A DNA stretch of 64,000 nucleotides from Anastrepha obliqua (lineage: Eukaryota; Arthropoda; Insecta; Diptera; Tephritidae), in the NCBI RefSeq assembly GCF_027943255.1, contig NC_072895.1:45172001-45236000 (forward strand). The letters are read 5' to 3'. Under the pieces are notes generated by a model. It made no database searches, was not told where the DNA came from, and worked only from the letters and a program-made list of their open reading frames with translations. How positions within the stretch are numbered: position 1 is the first letter of the stretch; each line of letters opens with the position of its first letter. The position numbers and the translations under genes are program-made. Positions 32,460-44,331 of this stretch are shown in pieces.

Positions 32460-32737
32460 CACGTTCACGCCGGCGCGTACCACCGGTGGCTCGCACAAGT
32501 CTGCTTCATGGGGCGGCGCGTACCAGCGGTGGCCCGCACAAGATTGCTTCATGGGACGGCGTGTACCACCAATGGTACTTTATTAGACGGTACCTATGAG
32601 ATGAGAAGCCATAAACGACTACCCTTATGAAAAAATTTCGTTTTATATAACTTGCAATCGCTTCCGATAGAGCGAAAAGATGTAAACGTTGCCGTCTGTG
32701 GGCGAAGACCATGAATAACAGCGCCGGCGGAAACGTG
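32460..32737. mobile_element. 278-bp piggyBac-like MITE (TTAA) with internal 43-bp tandem repeat
   Basis: TTAA lies at 32456-32459 and 32738-32741. The ends CACGTTCACGCCGGCGC and (minus) CACGTTTCCGCCGGCGC are inverted repeats. Inside, GGCGCGTACCACCGGTGGCT starts a 43-bp unit repeated at 32472, 32515 and 32558 (third unit partial). It interrupts the Tc1-like reading frame, so it arrived later. Confidence 0.8.
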
Positions 32738-32964
32738 TTAAGGTGCTTGCGCTCACGAACAATCGCTGGTTGTGATTTTCCAGCCAAATATAATGCAATC
32801 ACACTATTACGCTTGAAATCCATTAGTGATTTTCTTTTTTCGCGTTTATTCTCGACGTGCTTGTAAACAATACACTGGACTGTCATTTAGCCAACTAGCA
32901 GGCAGCTGGTGTCCGTGCATCAGCTGCGTGAGCGGTCTGAAGTTGTTTACACTTTGAGTGCCGG

Positions 32965-35665
32965 ACCCTGTAGTTTTGCTCTGCATTGATATGATAACAT
33001 AAACGCGCTTTTAAACCCTTTGCATTAATCTTGGCGTATTGATAAGAAGGCGACTGTAAAGTAATTGACAGTCTCCTAATTAGTTTGCGTTGAATGTAGT
33101 GATAACGCAGCTATTCATAAAAAAATGCTAAACTCGTGGCATCGGGACCAATTGCAGAAATCAGGATGTGAAAACATGTTGCTAAACAAAAACTGTGGGT
33201 TTTAAGCGATGTTTTAAGCGATGAAGTTACAAACTCTTTGAAGGATGTAGATTTGTTGGCGTATTACTGATAAAGGAATTGATAATCGGCACTTACACCC
33301 AATTTTGGACTGATTTCAAATGAACTTGCAACTAAGAAAAAAATCATCAAAAACAAAACTAATCGAAATGCCTTTGGCAAAGCAGGTGTTTCCTGAAGTT
33401 TTCCTTGGAGCAGCTTTGAAAATATTTCAAGTTTTTTATTTCATTTGCTTCTATGTTGCAGTAGCTGCGAAATTTGAAAGCCAACAACAAAGCAAAAGTA
33501 AAAGCAAAAAATGTAAGCTAGACTGTCGATTTCCTGCCAAAGTACTAGTAGTAGCGCGAAAGCAGTGCAATGAAAAATGTAAGTCGACTATTGCTGTGCT
33601 GTGGACATACTCGCAGCACAAAAGCGGAGCAACGGCAAGAGGAAAATAATGAACTTCGACTATTGCTATTGCCTAGGCTTTGCTTTCGCTTGCATTTCTG
33701 AATAGCTCTCAACGACTGTCATATATTTCCCGCAAATATGTGTGCCGATGTTATTTCGAATAACAACAACGGTAGCGATAGAAAACTGTGTTGTGCTATG
33801 CTTCGGCAGTTAAAGCAACACTACATACGAAGCTCAATGAATATTTGAATCTACGCTGTGATACGCGGCCGCAAGATCTGTAGTGTTTGGTTTGAAATTT
33901 CGCAGTCAACACTGCAGAACAGCAAATTGACGTCCACTTTTCAGCTGTGCTTGGGGTCAGCTGTAGGCATGTGCACAGCAAAGCAAAGCCATGATGTTTT
34001 CAATTGCTTCCGCAGCACAGCAGCAGATAATTTTTTAATTTTTTAAAGATGGTGCTTTTATGCTGACGAAAGAGAGAATACCAAATAAGGACTGAAATCT
34101 TTTATTTTGCAAATTTATTTAATTTAATTAATATTAAAAAATGTATTAACTCCAGTTGTGTTATACCAAATTAAAAATATTAAAACAATTTGCACTTCTT
34201 TCTATGTGCTCAATTTTCAAAAGCAATTTAATTTTATATGCACCTAAGAAATTTCTTTGAATTCTATTGGATCTGACGTGCATTTGAAGATCCAAGTACT
34301 ATTGTCATCCAAATATGTATGACGTGCCCAAGGAGTAAGTATTGGCCGCCTACTAACAAAACTTTATTTCAATTTGTATCGACTCATTTCAGCTTTTACT
34401 ACTTGCCTGCAGTCATAGTACATAGTTCTCGATGATATAGATAAAGAAAGGAGCCGCGCAACTCGCTCAACAATAGCATTGACATACATGCGTACATCCT
34501 ATTAGTTGTCACATAATCACCAGAAGTTTCCCATTTGTTTCTTTACTTTCCCTAAAGCAAATTGAAAAAGGAAAAATAAGCAACGACGACGACCACAACA
34601 CTCAATGAACTAATTTTACAGGCGAATATTTTATTGGTGTACAAATTAATTTTAGTCTAGTAGTGGTTGAATGATGGGGAGGAGAAGTGACAGTGGAATT
34701 CTCCACTTTCAGCTACACTTAGCTGATTTATTTTGAACACTATTTTTATATAAAGCGCACACTTCGGTATCTACTAATTAATTGATATGTCAGCAAGCGT
34801 CCGCGCATAGACGCCGTGCAAGACGGTCGAACAGTGCCAACATGCAAGCGCAGAATGACATCGACAGCAAACTTTTTTAATTATCACCACCTTAACCATT
34901 CAACACGACGGAAAATTGCTCAGAAATTTCGACTTTTCCAATTGTCTATTTTAACACAATTTCCTTTTTTGCGTGTGTCTGTTTGCCTGCTAACGATTAT
35001 CGCCTCAAGGGTCGCAGTTATTAAAATAATTTATATTCGTGCATAGCACCAAATTTAGTGCCTAAATATATATACCTAAATATTTTATTATTGCATACAC
35101 ATCTACTCACTACTATTCCAGATGGGCTCGCCTACCAGACCGCGTAAAACTGTTGTCACTAATATGACACTTAGCTTCGCTGTCGTACGGCATATGAAAA
35201 TTGAAAACTTAAGTTGTTAAATTATTTCACAAACTAGTTTCGAACATTTTCTTGTCATTTTCACAGCGGATCCAATTAGTGCACCACCATGGTTGGCGGG
35301 GTATAACCCACCTGGTATAGCAGTGTTGCCATCAATAAAATGAATAACTGGCGGTGCCTAAGAGAGGTCAACTGTTAGTGGCGCAAAGTTATAAAGACAA
35401 TGAAGTTGCTTCATTCTGATAGTTTTAGTTTGGTGGTGGTGGCTCATCTTGTGGGTATGGCTGAGACTAAACCACTTTTTACCAGTTTACTTCCACCAAC
35501 AAAGCGCAAAGTTTTCTGCATACTAATTTGATTCTTTGAAACTTGCATCATTAAATTTTATAGTCTCAAAATATAATTTCAAATTCATTGAAAAATGTAT
35601 ATGTATTATATTTAAGTTCTTCATATTAAAATGAGCCAGGCATGACAAAGTGCGCGAAAGTGGTT
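32965..35665. other. No gene recognised
   Basis: About 2.7 kb without a convincing gene. Frames such as 33320-33649 are Lys/Ser/Gln-rich and lack any domain. The sequence may be ordinary intergenic DNA. Confidence 0.4.
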
Positions 35666-35689
35666 AGAGAGAGAGAGAGAGAGAGAGAA
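35666..35689. repeat. (GA)n microsatellite
   Basis: About twelve GA units in a row. Confidence 0.95.
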
Positions 35690-35788
35690 ATTTGGGTTTG
35701 TTTAATGAAACTCATTTGCTGACTTTACAATTTTTACATCAATGCAGTTTTTTCTTCTTTGAATTTAATAATTCAATACATTATAAAA

Positions 35789-36640
35789 AAAAATGATTGG
35801 CGCTTACACCCTTTATTGGGTGTGCGTATTAAGCGGTCCCGGTCTAGAGCTCGAAAATTTAGGGTATTTTCAAGAATTTGTTTTACAATATCAAAAAAAT
35901 GCGAAACGATATTTAAATTTTTTAGGCTTTTTATTTAACTTCCTTTACATAAAAAATGAAAAACAAAAATTTTAGTTTTAATAATTTTAAAAATGGCGCT
36001 GAAGTTGACCCTCCCGAAAAATTGGACCTAGAAAGTGTTGTCCATTTTGGCTCTTCTATTTATCTGAAACACAAAAACCAAAAAAATTATTAATCAGTAT
36101 GCCCCGTACTAGAATAGAAAAAAAAATTGAATTTGACTCTCTAAAAATCGGCCTTTTTTTGTTCAGTTTTTTAATCAAAAAAATACGAAATAATTAAAAT
36201 AATAATATGATTCAAGTACGGGCGACAGCCATTGGTGATGTGAACAACTTATTAAAATTTTATACGATAGTTTTTTCTTTGTGAGAACACCAGGCCAAAA
36301 AAGTCGTTTCGAGATAAATGAGTTTAAAGTTTGAGATAAAGGAGATGCCGCTCTTTACCGAGTTAATGGGCTGTAGAAGCTATAATATTGGGAATTTCCG
36401 CATAAAAATTTCACAGTATATTCTTGAGATACTATACTTTCGAAATATCGAAAAAAAATTTTGAATTTGTAGACCACCGGTACCCTTAATGTTGTTCCAC
36501 AAATGAAGGGACCTACAGACTCCGAACGGCAAATGGGGCTATTAGAACAAACTTCTTCTTCATTTTGCAGTTTGATGCACGAAGATTCGAACTTACGTAC
36601 TCCGAATGGTAGTAACGCATCAACTCAAAAAGTTTTGACT
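35789..36640 (-). repeat. SINE interrupted by a TTAA element
   Basis: The SINE tail part (TTGGCGCTTACACCCTTTAT, 35802 on) stops at a TTAA (35829). Homology resumes at TTAATGTTGTTCCACAAATG (36486 on) and runs to the head remnant near 36640 (GATTCGAACTTACG, then TCCGAATGG). Between them lies the element 35833-36485. Confidence 0.75.
35833..36485. mobile_element. 653-bp non-autonomous TTAA element, short form
   Basis: It is flanked by TTAA (35829-35832, 36486-36489). The ends are GCGGTCCCGGTCTAG and (minus) GGGTACCGGTGGTCTAC. It is homologous along its length to 47384-48826 but lacks that copy's internal tandem array. There is no coding frame. TTAA specificity suggests mobilisation by a piggyBac-type transposase. 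Confidence 0.7.
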
Positions 36641-36939
36641 TTATTTTTTAATTTGAATTATTTTTTACAAAAATATAGTTCATTCTATATTAATCCATAA
36701 ACCATGATAATCCACGTTTCAAACTTGGAAGGATTCATAAAAATTCGACAAATTTTCGTCAAAATTTCGAAATTTGTAATTACAGTTTTTAAAAAGTTTT
36801 ATAACTCATTAAACTTTAGTAGAATAAAGAGCAAGTTCCTAAAAGTCACTAAAATTTTCCGTTATATAGATATATATATACTTGTACATAGTTATATATG
36901 TATATAATATAATTTAACTCCAGGTGAGGTGTAGGGCCA

Positions 36940-37400
36940 AAAGTAAGTGCAATCATCACGGCTGTTAAAGAATTGTTTGAGATAAATCTAGTTAGTACTG
37001 GGGTTCCTTAGGTCGGCACGTCGCCAGGAAGTTTTTGGACTTCGTCGGCACCTTTGCGCAACCAAATCGTCTACGTTTTATGGTTAATTCTTTGATGGAG
37101 AGTTCGTTTGTCGATTCCCATAGGTATTAAAAATGATAGGCTGCCAACATATCCTTAATATTTTAGGCATGCAGGAGTTTACTAAAGTTTACAGTTTCCA
37201 CATCAGCACAGATGTTTGCGCCCAGGACTCACAACCATATAGCAGCACGGAATTTGCATTGGAACTGAAGATACGATCTTGGTTTTGACTGATAAGGATT
37301 TTGTTTGTTTAATTGTGCAAATGCACCACGGACTTTATTTATTCGTTTTGTAATATGTTCGCATGTTCCGCCTATTGGGTTATAGCAAAATAAAAACAAC
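36940..37400 (-). pseudogene. LINE reverse transcriptase C-terminal fragment
   Basis: The minus strand reads GGTCEHITKRINKVRGAFAQ, then LNKQNPYQSK and KTKIVSSVPMQIPCCYM, the 'I.KARGAFGQLNK...KTKIRIFNSNVKSVLLYG' block after the RT palm in RTE/CR1-like LINEs, with frameshifts. Confidence 0.5.
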
Positions 37401-37494
37401 ACCGAAAAAATAAAAAAATGTCCCTCCTGTCTACCAAATAAGAGTGACTCCATCAACCCACTTTTTCTACAAATTTAGCAAAACAATTATGGAT

Positions 37495-37690
37495 TTAAGT
37501 TTGACGAAAGAGCAGATATACAATGGCAATGAATGTGACATATTTTGAAAGCTCTTGCCGGTAAAACTCTTGTGCGTTCAAAATAAACCTCGGCTCCGAA
37601 AAGAGGAGAAAACAACGTTACTTGTTTGTACAAATGCTGCTGGAAAGTGTCATGCATTGGCTATGCAGAAAAAATGCGCAACACTGTCGG
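37495..37690 (+). pseudogene. pogo/Tigger-type (DDE_1) transposase fragment
   Basis: The plus strand reads LTKEQIYNGNECDIF, one stop, KLLPVKLLCVQNK, then EKTTLLVCTNAAGKCHALAM. This matches the core 'IYNADETGLFWKLLP.KT...ERVT.L.C.NA.G.HKL' of pogo/Tigger/jerky-type transposases. The catalytic DE of NADET is lost (NGNEC). Confidence 0.6.
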
Positions 37691-37699
37691 TAGTAAAAA

Positions 37700-38770
37700 T
37701 TATCGAAAATCAACGAGAATTTTGATTTACTTCAAATTTGCATTTTATATATTACAAAAACTTATTGGGCTTTTTACTTTAATTTAAATACAAAATTCTG
37801 ATTAAAAATTATCAAATTTGGATGAAAATTTGTTTTTTGAAAATTTGAGTTTTTATAAATTTGCTACGCCTAATTTTAAACTTCGATTATTGTAGTATTT
37901 GTTACAGAATGAACTTTATTTTAATAAAAATTCAATTGAAATTAAAAAAGTAAGTAGGTAAGTAGTCAATATTTGTCAATAAGTGGTGCTTTTGTAATAA
38001 TTTCGGGTGGTGTTTCATTAAATTTATGGACTTTAGTCTGCTCCCTGGGAATCAAATTCAGAATTTGTAACTACGAACTTTCGACGCTTATATTTCGGTA
38101 AAGCACTCATTACTGCAGTTTTCATTATCCCAACATTTTTTAAATCAGTTTTCAGTGCAGCAATTTTGTGGGCAATACTTCAATTGACTAGAAGAGCAAA
38201 CTGAAATTGCTAACAAATATCAGTTAGTTCATTAGTATTTTTGTTGCACACCCATGTACAAATGCACATATGTATATACGTGGGTACATTAGCACGTTAG
38301 TAATCCAAATCTGCTGCTATTGGCATATTCCATTCACGCATTCGGCTTGTGATGCTTCTATGAAATAATCGAAATCCATCGTAACTTGAAATGGTGTATG
38401 TTTATTTACAAATGCTTTCCTATCAACGAAAAATTCAATTTGAAGCAAATTCATTACTCAGCAATAAACACTAATCAAATGTGTTCTGCCATTACATGGC
38501 ATGAGTCCAAAAGGGAATCATGGAAATTTGCAGTATGAAAATATTTCAGAAAGCAGAGGAAGCTTATGCATTTTTAAAACAAAATAGCTTGCGATTTCCG
38601 TGAGCTGTCTGAGCCATGAATTTCTGGCATAAATGGAAAAGTGCCTAAGTTTACTTAAGTTTTCGGCAAAGTAAAAAGTTTTGAGCATTTTGCGCTAGAT
38701 CTCTTTAACCAGCTATAAGACGATGTATACCAAAATGATGAACCCATTAAAACCTCAAACGCAAAAGCAA
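37700..38770. other. No gene recognised
   Basis: AT-rich. The part 37880-37950 (AGAATGAACTTTATTT) resembles ~50155-50180, so a low-copy dispersed repeat may lie here. Confidence 0.35.
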
Positions 38771-38774
38771 AGAT

Positions 38775-38900
38775 TGCATTCTGGTAATAGGACATTAGAG
38801 ATAAGGCACGCTTTAGTAAATCAATCCTCGAAAATGTCGATAAAATCATGGAAATCGTTGAATTGGACCATTATTTGAAAACTAATTGAAGACTATGTAG
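38775..38900 (+). pseudogene. Mariner HTH fragment
   Basis: The plus strand reads DIRDKARFSKSILENVDKIM, then EIVELDHYLKT, matching the HTH region of the mariner lineage at 3725 and 18443 (...ENVDKIxEIIEVDRHVSS). Neither neighbour part is present. Confidence 0.45.
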
Positions 38901-39689
38901 ACAAAAAAGCTTCTATATGGAAAAAATCCTAACTACATACGCTAATTTCATCGGACGCAAACAAAGAAATGTTCGGCAATAAAATGTGGAATGGAATAGT
39001 GGGGATTGAAATGAAATGGACTGAAATTGTGATTGGGCATAAATTTTATCCCCAGTACTCAAGCAATATTGCTCATTGTGCTTAAAACTAAGAGATAGCA
39101 TTTAAAGGATAGGGTAGGCAGAAGGGAGATACAAATTTGAATTTGAATTGAATTTCATGAATCGAGGCTATTTTTCGAGTAAAAGAGAATGTTGTTAGTC
39201 CGATCTCACTAAATCTAACCAAAATAATACACCATCAAAGTCTAGCGAAAGCCATACAGCAGCAGAGAAAATAATCTCCAAACAAGACGTCACGTCGTCA
39301 ATTATGACTATGGTTGCTAATGGCATTGGTCCCTATGTAATGTGTTCCGTAATTAGCTGTATCAGCGTTCATAGCTCACACATTCTCCGTCTAAGAAGGA
39401 ATTTTGCTACCACCCTGTCAGTCTATTCAGGAAACACTTGGATTTTTTGCAGGTGTGAGTACTGCGCCAACGACTCGCATGACATTTATTACTGCGAGTC
39501 TTGAACTATCCGATTGTCCTCTTTATACTTGATCCTGAAATTGGCTTCGGTTAAATTAGACACTCCATAGAATCGCATGTTTAATTATTCACAGCCAGTT
39601 CGTTGCCTTGAACACCACAGTAACAAGATCAAGGTCATTTCGCCCTGCAACGGAGTTTCGCCTCAGCTTGCATTGCTAAGCATTTTTTA
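38901..39689. other. No gene recognised
   Basis: Chance frames only (for example 39304-39504). Confidence 0.4.
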
Positions 39690-39850
39690 AAGAGTGGTCT
39701 TTCTAGCACTTTGGCTATTAGTACAGGCCTAGACTTTAATACGTCGCCACCTTTCGACAATTACCCAGTCTGGTACTTTTGCAAACATTTCCGGTTGAAA
39801 GATCCTTGTTATCATACTTAAATTAGTGAATTATCTGAAGTTATTTCTAC
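39690..39850 (-). pseudogene. Possible LINE reverse transcriptase scrap
   Basis: The minus strand reads LSKGGDVLKSRPVLIAKVLE, then RPLFKKCLAMQAEAKL, resembling the 'PKGG....SRPISL...KVLERLL' motif early in non-LTR RTs. Short and degraded. Confidence 0.3.
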
Positions 39851-39857
39851 AACGACG

Positions 39858-39917
39858 AAGAACTTTCTACAACGACGGGTTCATTTTCAATTGGACCCGT
39901 CGTTGTAGAAAGTTCTT
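39858..39917. repeat. Perfect 23-bp inverted repeat with 14-nt loop
   Basis: Arms 39858-39880 and 39895-39917 are exact inverses (AAGAACTTTCTACAACGACG... and its complement). The left arm is preceded by a partial direct copy, TTTCTACAACGACG (39844-39857). Confidence 0.9.
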
Positions 39918-40739
39918 ACCTCGCTTCCCAGAAGAATGTCTGGATCTCTCTCTTACCCTCTTGTAGGAAAACTCACAACATACTTTCTTCAGAAAGAGAT
40001 TTCAGCTATCAAATTTTCATTAGATGCCAAAGACAAAGAGTACCTGGCAACTTTTGGAACTCCGATTGTCGAGCGAAAATATTTAAAAAAGTGATCGACA
40101 AATCATTTTCATTGCCATCTCATGTTCATTCACCATTGGTAGGAAATCCAACAAAGCACTAAGATCCGATCCAACTTTTTTACACGATTGAAAAGGGTAC
40201 CATCAAAATTAAAGTGAGATAAGCAAAGAAGTGATAATAGGATGGTTTTACTTTTATAAAAACTCAAACTAATAAGTGTCACATTGAAACCCTCTATTTG
40301 GATTTAGAGCTTTTTTAGGTTTGTCGGAGCACTGCTGTTAGTTCTGATGTGTGAACGTTTATTTTGAACTATATAAAATATATGTAGAGGTGAGAATTTT
40401 CAATGGATAGCTTGTAAATGTCGTTATTACACACCGCATCGGTATTAATTGGCTAGCAAAATCATTTGGTGGCATGGGTTTTAGATTTTTCTAGAGCTCT
40501 TTGGAGGGTAATAATCCAATAACAATTTCGAAAGTGGAAAACTAAAATCGGCGCATTACCGGCAAAATTGAGTTTGAGCTATACCTACGTCTTATAAAAA
40601 ACTTCGTGGAACTAATTAATATCACATAACGATAAATTATTAGTATTTATATTATTTTTGGGAAAAAGAGATCCATTATTTTGTCGGCACATGGATGTAG
40701 AGATCGAAATGTCGTTAAGTTAAAGTTTATGCTCAGTTT
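39918..40739. other. No gene recognised
   Basis: AT-rich with no frame or repeat recognised. Confidence 0.4.
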
Positions 40740-40945
40740 GAGGTAACATTTCCTCCTAAAAAACTTCTTTTGCTTTTTTTGTTTATTCTATTCAGTTGTG
40801 AGTTACAGGGGGTTAGACTGGAAATCAACAAAGAGAAAATTCGGTGCATTTTACAGTTTTTCTTTGATAAAGGCGAAAATGCAAGTTAGACCGCTGAAAT
40901 AGGGAATGGTGTTTATTGTACCGGTACTGATATTACTAATTATTA
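40740..40945 (+). pseudogene. Mariner 5' end fragment
   Basis: The plus strand reads LEINKEKIRCILQFFFDKGE, then TAEIGNGVYCTGTDITNYY, the first ~50 residues of the mariner lineage at 3725. The preceding UTR (AAAGTTTATGCTCAGTTTGA) also matches 3665-3690. Confidence 0.6.
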
Positions 40946-41680
40946 TTATTACTATTATAATAAAAATGTTTGCCCAACTTAATGTTCCATACATATGCTT
41001 TAAGACTACACGTTTGGTTAAAATAATGAATCCGCCATATCTTAACCAGTTTTTAATAATTTTTTTTTTATCCTTTTTTATTTTAATTGACTTCTTATAA
41101 AAATAAATTTCATTCGCCAACAAATGTCATATAAATCAAAGCTTCAAACTTTGATCAAGATTTATAAAAATTTAATAAATTTAAATAGAATTTTAAGAAT
41201 TTACCTACATTCGTAGTTTTATAGTCTCTGAAATATAAGTGTAATAAAGTGCAAGTTTCAAGTGGCTCAAAATTCTCACTGTTGGCTAATAATTTTTTCC
41301 TTTCTCTTTTCTCTATATAAAACAGAAAAATGTTGTACAATCTTTGCGTGGAGAAAATGATAAAAAACGGGACTTATCAGCAACGTCAAATTTGCACCTT
41401 CTTATACGAAATTTTAATAAGCTATTGTATAAAACTGCATATCAAAAATGTTTCCATAAACTCTAACTGAAAACCATAAAATTCGTAGTTTGCGAAGTTT
41501 TTCTAATCTTGGCATAATATTTGAAAATAATATTTATACGGTACCTATTTGCTAGACAATGAGCTACACTTTTATATGAACGTATAAAGCAGTTAAACAA
41601 AATAGTCAAAATTGGACCAAATGTGAATGTGATATCATCTTGTCGTGGAGTGCATATTTTGTTTATTTATTATTCACTTA
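40946..41680. other. AT-rich, dispersed-repeat fragment only
   Basis: 41221-41275 (TATAGTC...TAATAAAGTGCAAGTTTCAA) recurs at ~28378-28430 and inverted at ~49985-50035. No coding sequence. Confidence 0.4.
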
Positions 41681-41703
41681 TAAATAAAAAATAAAAATAA
41701 ATA

Positions 41704-42007
41704 ATTGGCGCTTACACTTCCGTTAGGTGTTTGGCCGAGCTCCTCCTCCTATTTGTGGTGTGCGTCTTGATGTTGTTCAAAAAATGGAGGGACCTACAGT
41801 TTCAAGTCGACTCCGAACGGCAGATATTTTATGAGGAGCTTTTTCATGGCACAAATACCCTCGGAGGTTTGCCATTGCCTGCCGAGGGGCGACCGCTATT
41901 AGAAAAATGTTTTATTAATTTTGCTTTCACCAAGATTCGAACCAACGACCTCTCTGTGAAATCCGAATGGTAATCACGCACCAACCCATTCGGCTACGGT
42001 GGCCGCC
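41704..42007 (-). repeat. SINE, full length, minus orientation
   Basis: Tail start ATTGGCGCTTACACTTCC at 41704. Head at right ends GGCTACGGTGGCCGCC. B-box complement AGATTCGAACC at ~41933. A-rich tail at 41684-41703. Confidence 0.85.
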
Positions 42008-42035
42008 ACTTATATATATATACGACATATTATAT

Positions 42036-42300
42036 AATTGACGATTATACCCCCTTTTCGGGTGTTTGCCTGAGCTTCTCCTCCTATTTGTGGTACACGT
42101 CTTGATATTTTCCACAAGCGGGGAGACCTACAGTTACAAGCGGCATGCATCTAAATGCCAAATCGATTTTTATGAGGAGATTTTTCAAGACAAAAATATA
42201 CTTGGAGGTTTGTCACTATCTGCTGAGGAACGACCGCCACCAGAAAAACTTTTTTTGTCCGAATGTTAGTCACGCACCAACCCATTTGACTACAGCGGCC
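42036..42300 (-). repeat. SINE, second member of a tandem pair
   Basis: More diverged copy of the same family (GACGATTATACCCCCTTTTC at left, CATTTGACTACAGCGGCC at right). Its (TA)n tail abuts the head of the preceding SINE, 28 bp away, in the same orientation. It lacks a recognisable B box. Confidence 0.8.
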
Positions 42301-42858
42301 GAATCTATTGTCTTTCTAGTTTTTCTACACTTTTTATCTTCAGGGCCACTTGTTAAATGTGAGCTTATCTTTTTAACTCAGAATAAACACGAGTTAAATC
42401 CTCTTATAGCGAATGGTTAAGGAGGTAAAATAAACTTAAATCATTTAGTATTTAACTCAGCAATTTTATAGAAGTAACTGGCTAACAAAAATGACTGAAA
42501 TATTGCTCTTAGACGATGATGAAAATTTTTTGAGTATTAAAGTTTCATTTGTTTTGACAGAAGAGGGGCAGAAAATATTAATATTAATCTTATCAGCAAA
42601 ATAACAAAGCATTCCATAAAAAGTTTCATCTTGTTAAACAAAATGTGCGAATAATTTGAAAAAACTAAGCTTTCAATTAATATTTGGCGTATTCTTACCG
42701 GGAAATACAGCTACTGGCTTTAAAAAAAACGATCTCTGTTCACTTATATTTCGATATAATAGCGGAATGTTATAAATTCAATAATAAGAATGAATTTTTG
42801 CATTTCATGGGCCAGTGATGTCAACAAAAATTCTAAATGATTGAACTTATATATTGTA
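42301..42858. other. No gene recognised
   Basis: AT-rich spacer between SINE copies. Confidence 0.4.
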
Positions 42859-42859
42859 T

Positions 42860-43163
42860 AATTGGCACTTACACCCTTTTTGGGTGTTTGGCCGAGTTCC
42901 TCCTCCTATTTATGGCGTGCGTCTTCATGTTGATCTACAAATGGAGGAACCTACATTTTCAAGCCGACTCCGAACGGCAGATATTTTTTATGCGACCCTT
43001 TTTTCATGGCAGAAATAAACTCGGAGATTTGTCATTGCCTGCCGAGGGATGGCCGCTATTAAAAATAACTTTTTCTTCATTTTGGTCTTTCACCGAGATT
43101 TGAACCTACGTTCTCTCTGAATTCCGAATGATAGTCACGCACCAACCCAATCGAATACGGCCG
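42860..43163 (-). repeat. SINE, minus orientation
   Basis: ATTGGCACTTACACCC at left, through TTCAAGCCGACTCCGAACGG, to the head remnant ACCAACCCAATCGAATACGG at right. B-box complement GAGATTTGAACC is mutated. Confidence 0.8.
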
Positions 43164-43679
43164 TCTTGATTGAATTTAACTCAATTAAATAACAATCGGT
43201 CTGTAACGCATTTCCGAGTGAAAAAATATCAATTTGGCATTGTGCTATTACTTAAGTCTAGGGTTTAATATTTAACCACAGTTTTTTCTACAAGGAGACC
43301 TCATACAAGTATGTAGCATTTGTTCTTACGTCCTATCCAACTGTCTATTACGCGCTCTCAGATATCTATTGATATAACTAATTTATACTTTTACAATAGT
43401 AAAATTTTTAAAATTCGTAATTTTAAAAGTAAACTTTGATTTGTTCCTGACCTAATTTAATGAGGTCACTTATACTCATATTTGCTTGTGGCGAAATATC
43501 TATTCTACTTTCTTTAGCTATTACATAATTGCCTTTTTCCTAACTTCAATTGTGTGACAATCTTCGATTGCATTGCCGCTATGAAGAAGTTTCTCTTAAA
43601 ACCCATCCGCCATTCGAGGGGGGCATAAGATAATAAGACAAAATTTACATGTACTTATACCATTTATACATATTTAGTA
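43164..43679. other. No gene recognised
   Basis: AT-rich with chance frames only. Confidence 0.4.
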
Positions 43680-44331
43680 AAGGGTGATAAATTAAAAAAA
43701 AATTGGTTTTTAAATTGAAATAAATCAACGAAAATTCAAATTGATTGGCCAACCTTTATTATTATTGAACCATTCATGACATTTATTTTTAAAGGTAATC
43801 CCTTTCAAATGTTGGCCCCAACCGTATTTCAGCTATCCGTAAACACTGACTGAGTGACTTACTGGAGGACTTCGTTCCGTATCTCGTGAATAACTTTAAT
43901 AATATTAGCTTCCAATGCCTCTACCTAAGCTGATTTATCCACAAAGCATTTAGATTTTACATGCCCGCACAAATACAAAATTATATCACACGATCTTGGT
44001 GGCCACTGGCCAATCCACTGGTCTGAGACGAGAGATAAATTGCTCATCAAGACGACGTCGCAGTAAATCCATTGCTTCACGGACTGTATGGCAAGTACCA
44101 TCGTCTTGTTGGAACCAAATTGTTGTGGAAATCACGGGCTTCAATTTCCGGCATCCAAACGTTTAAAAAAGTTCTTCGTCATTCACTGTTACATTGGCGC
44201 CAACTTCGTTTTTGAAGAAATATGGGCCGATAACTTGAATGGCTTCGAGATGCTCTTCTGCTCAAATACGGAATCTTGCTTAGTGACGTAGCTACAGGTA
44301 TTAAGCCAAAAATGAGCCTCATCGCTAAATA

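Larger units (their letters stand above)
29690..32960 (-). mobile_element. Tc1/mariner-superfamily element split by two insertions
   Basis: Once the insertions at 29789-31702 and 32460-32737 are set aside, the minus strand reads a decayed transposase: MDFKRNSVIALYLAGKSQPA (N-terminus, ~32823), YRTITRYNDTGSIAKRHGGG (HTH), LERNPRRNANQGAKELKISG, SGQFPNIVFSDETFF (first Asp), and a degraded middle. The left flank 29705-29786 continues it: FRTASRL-SRQ-VVRSSK. The right end is near GTGCCGGACCCTG (~32960). The D2/D3 region is too eroded to assign a spacing class. Confidence 0.6.

Noticed and set aside
32472..32580. CRISPR-like array from the 43-bp repeat
   Set aside because: Units are contiguous without spacers, only 2.3 copies, inside a TTAA MITE in a eukaryotic genome.
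33320..33649. 109-codon Lys/Ser-rich frame as a host gene
   Set aside because: No domain, no repeats, no promoter/poly(A) context that sets it apart from chance.
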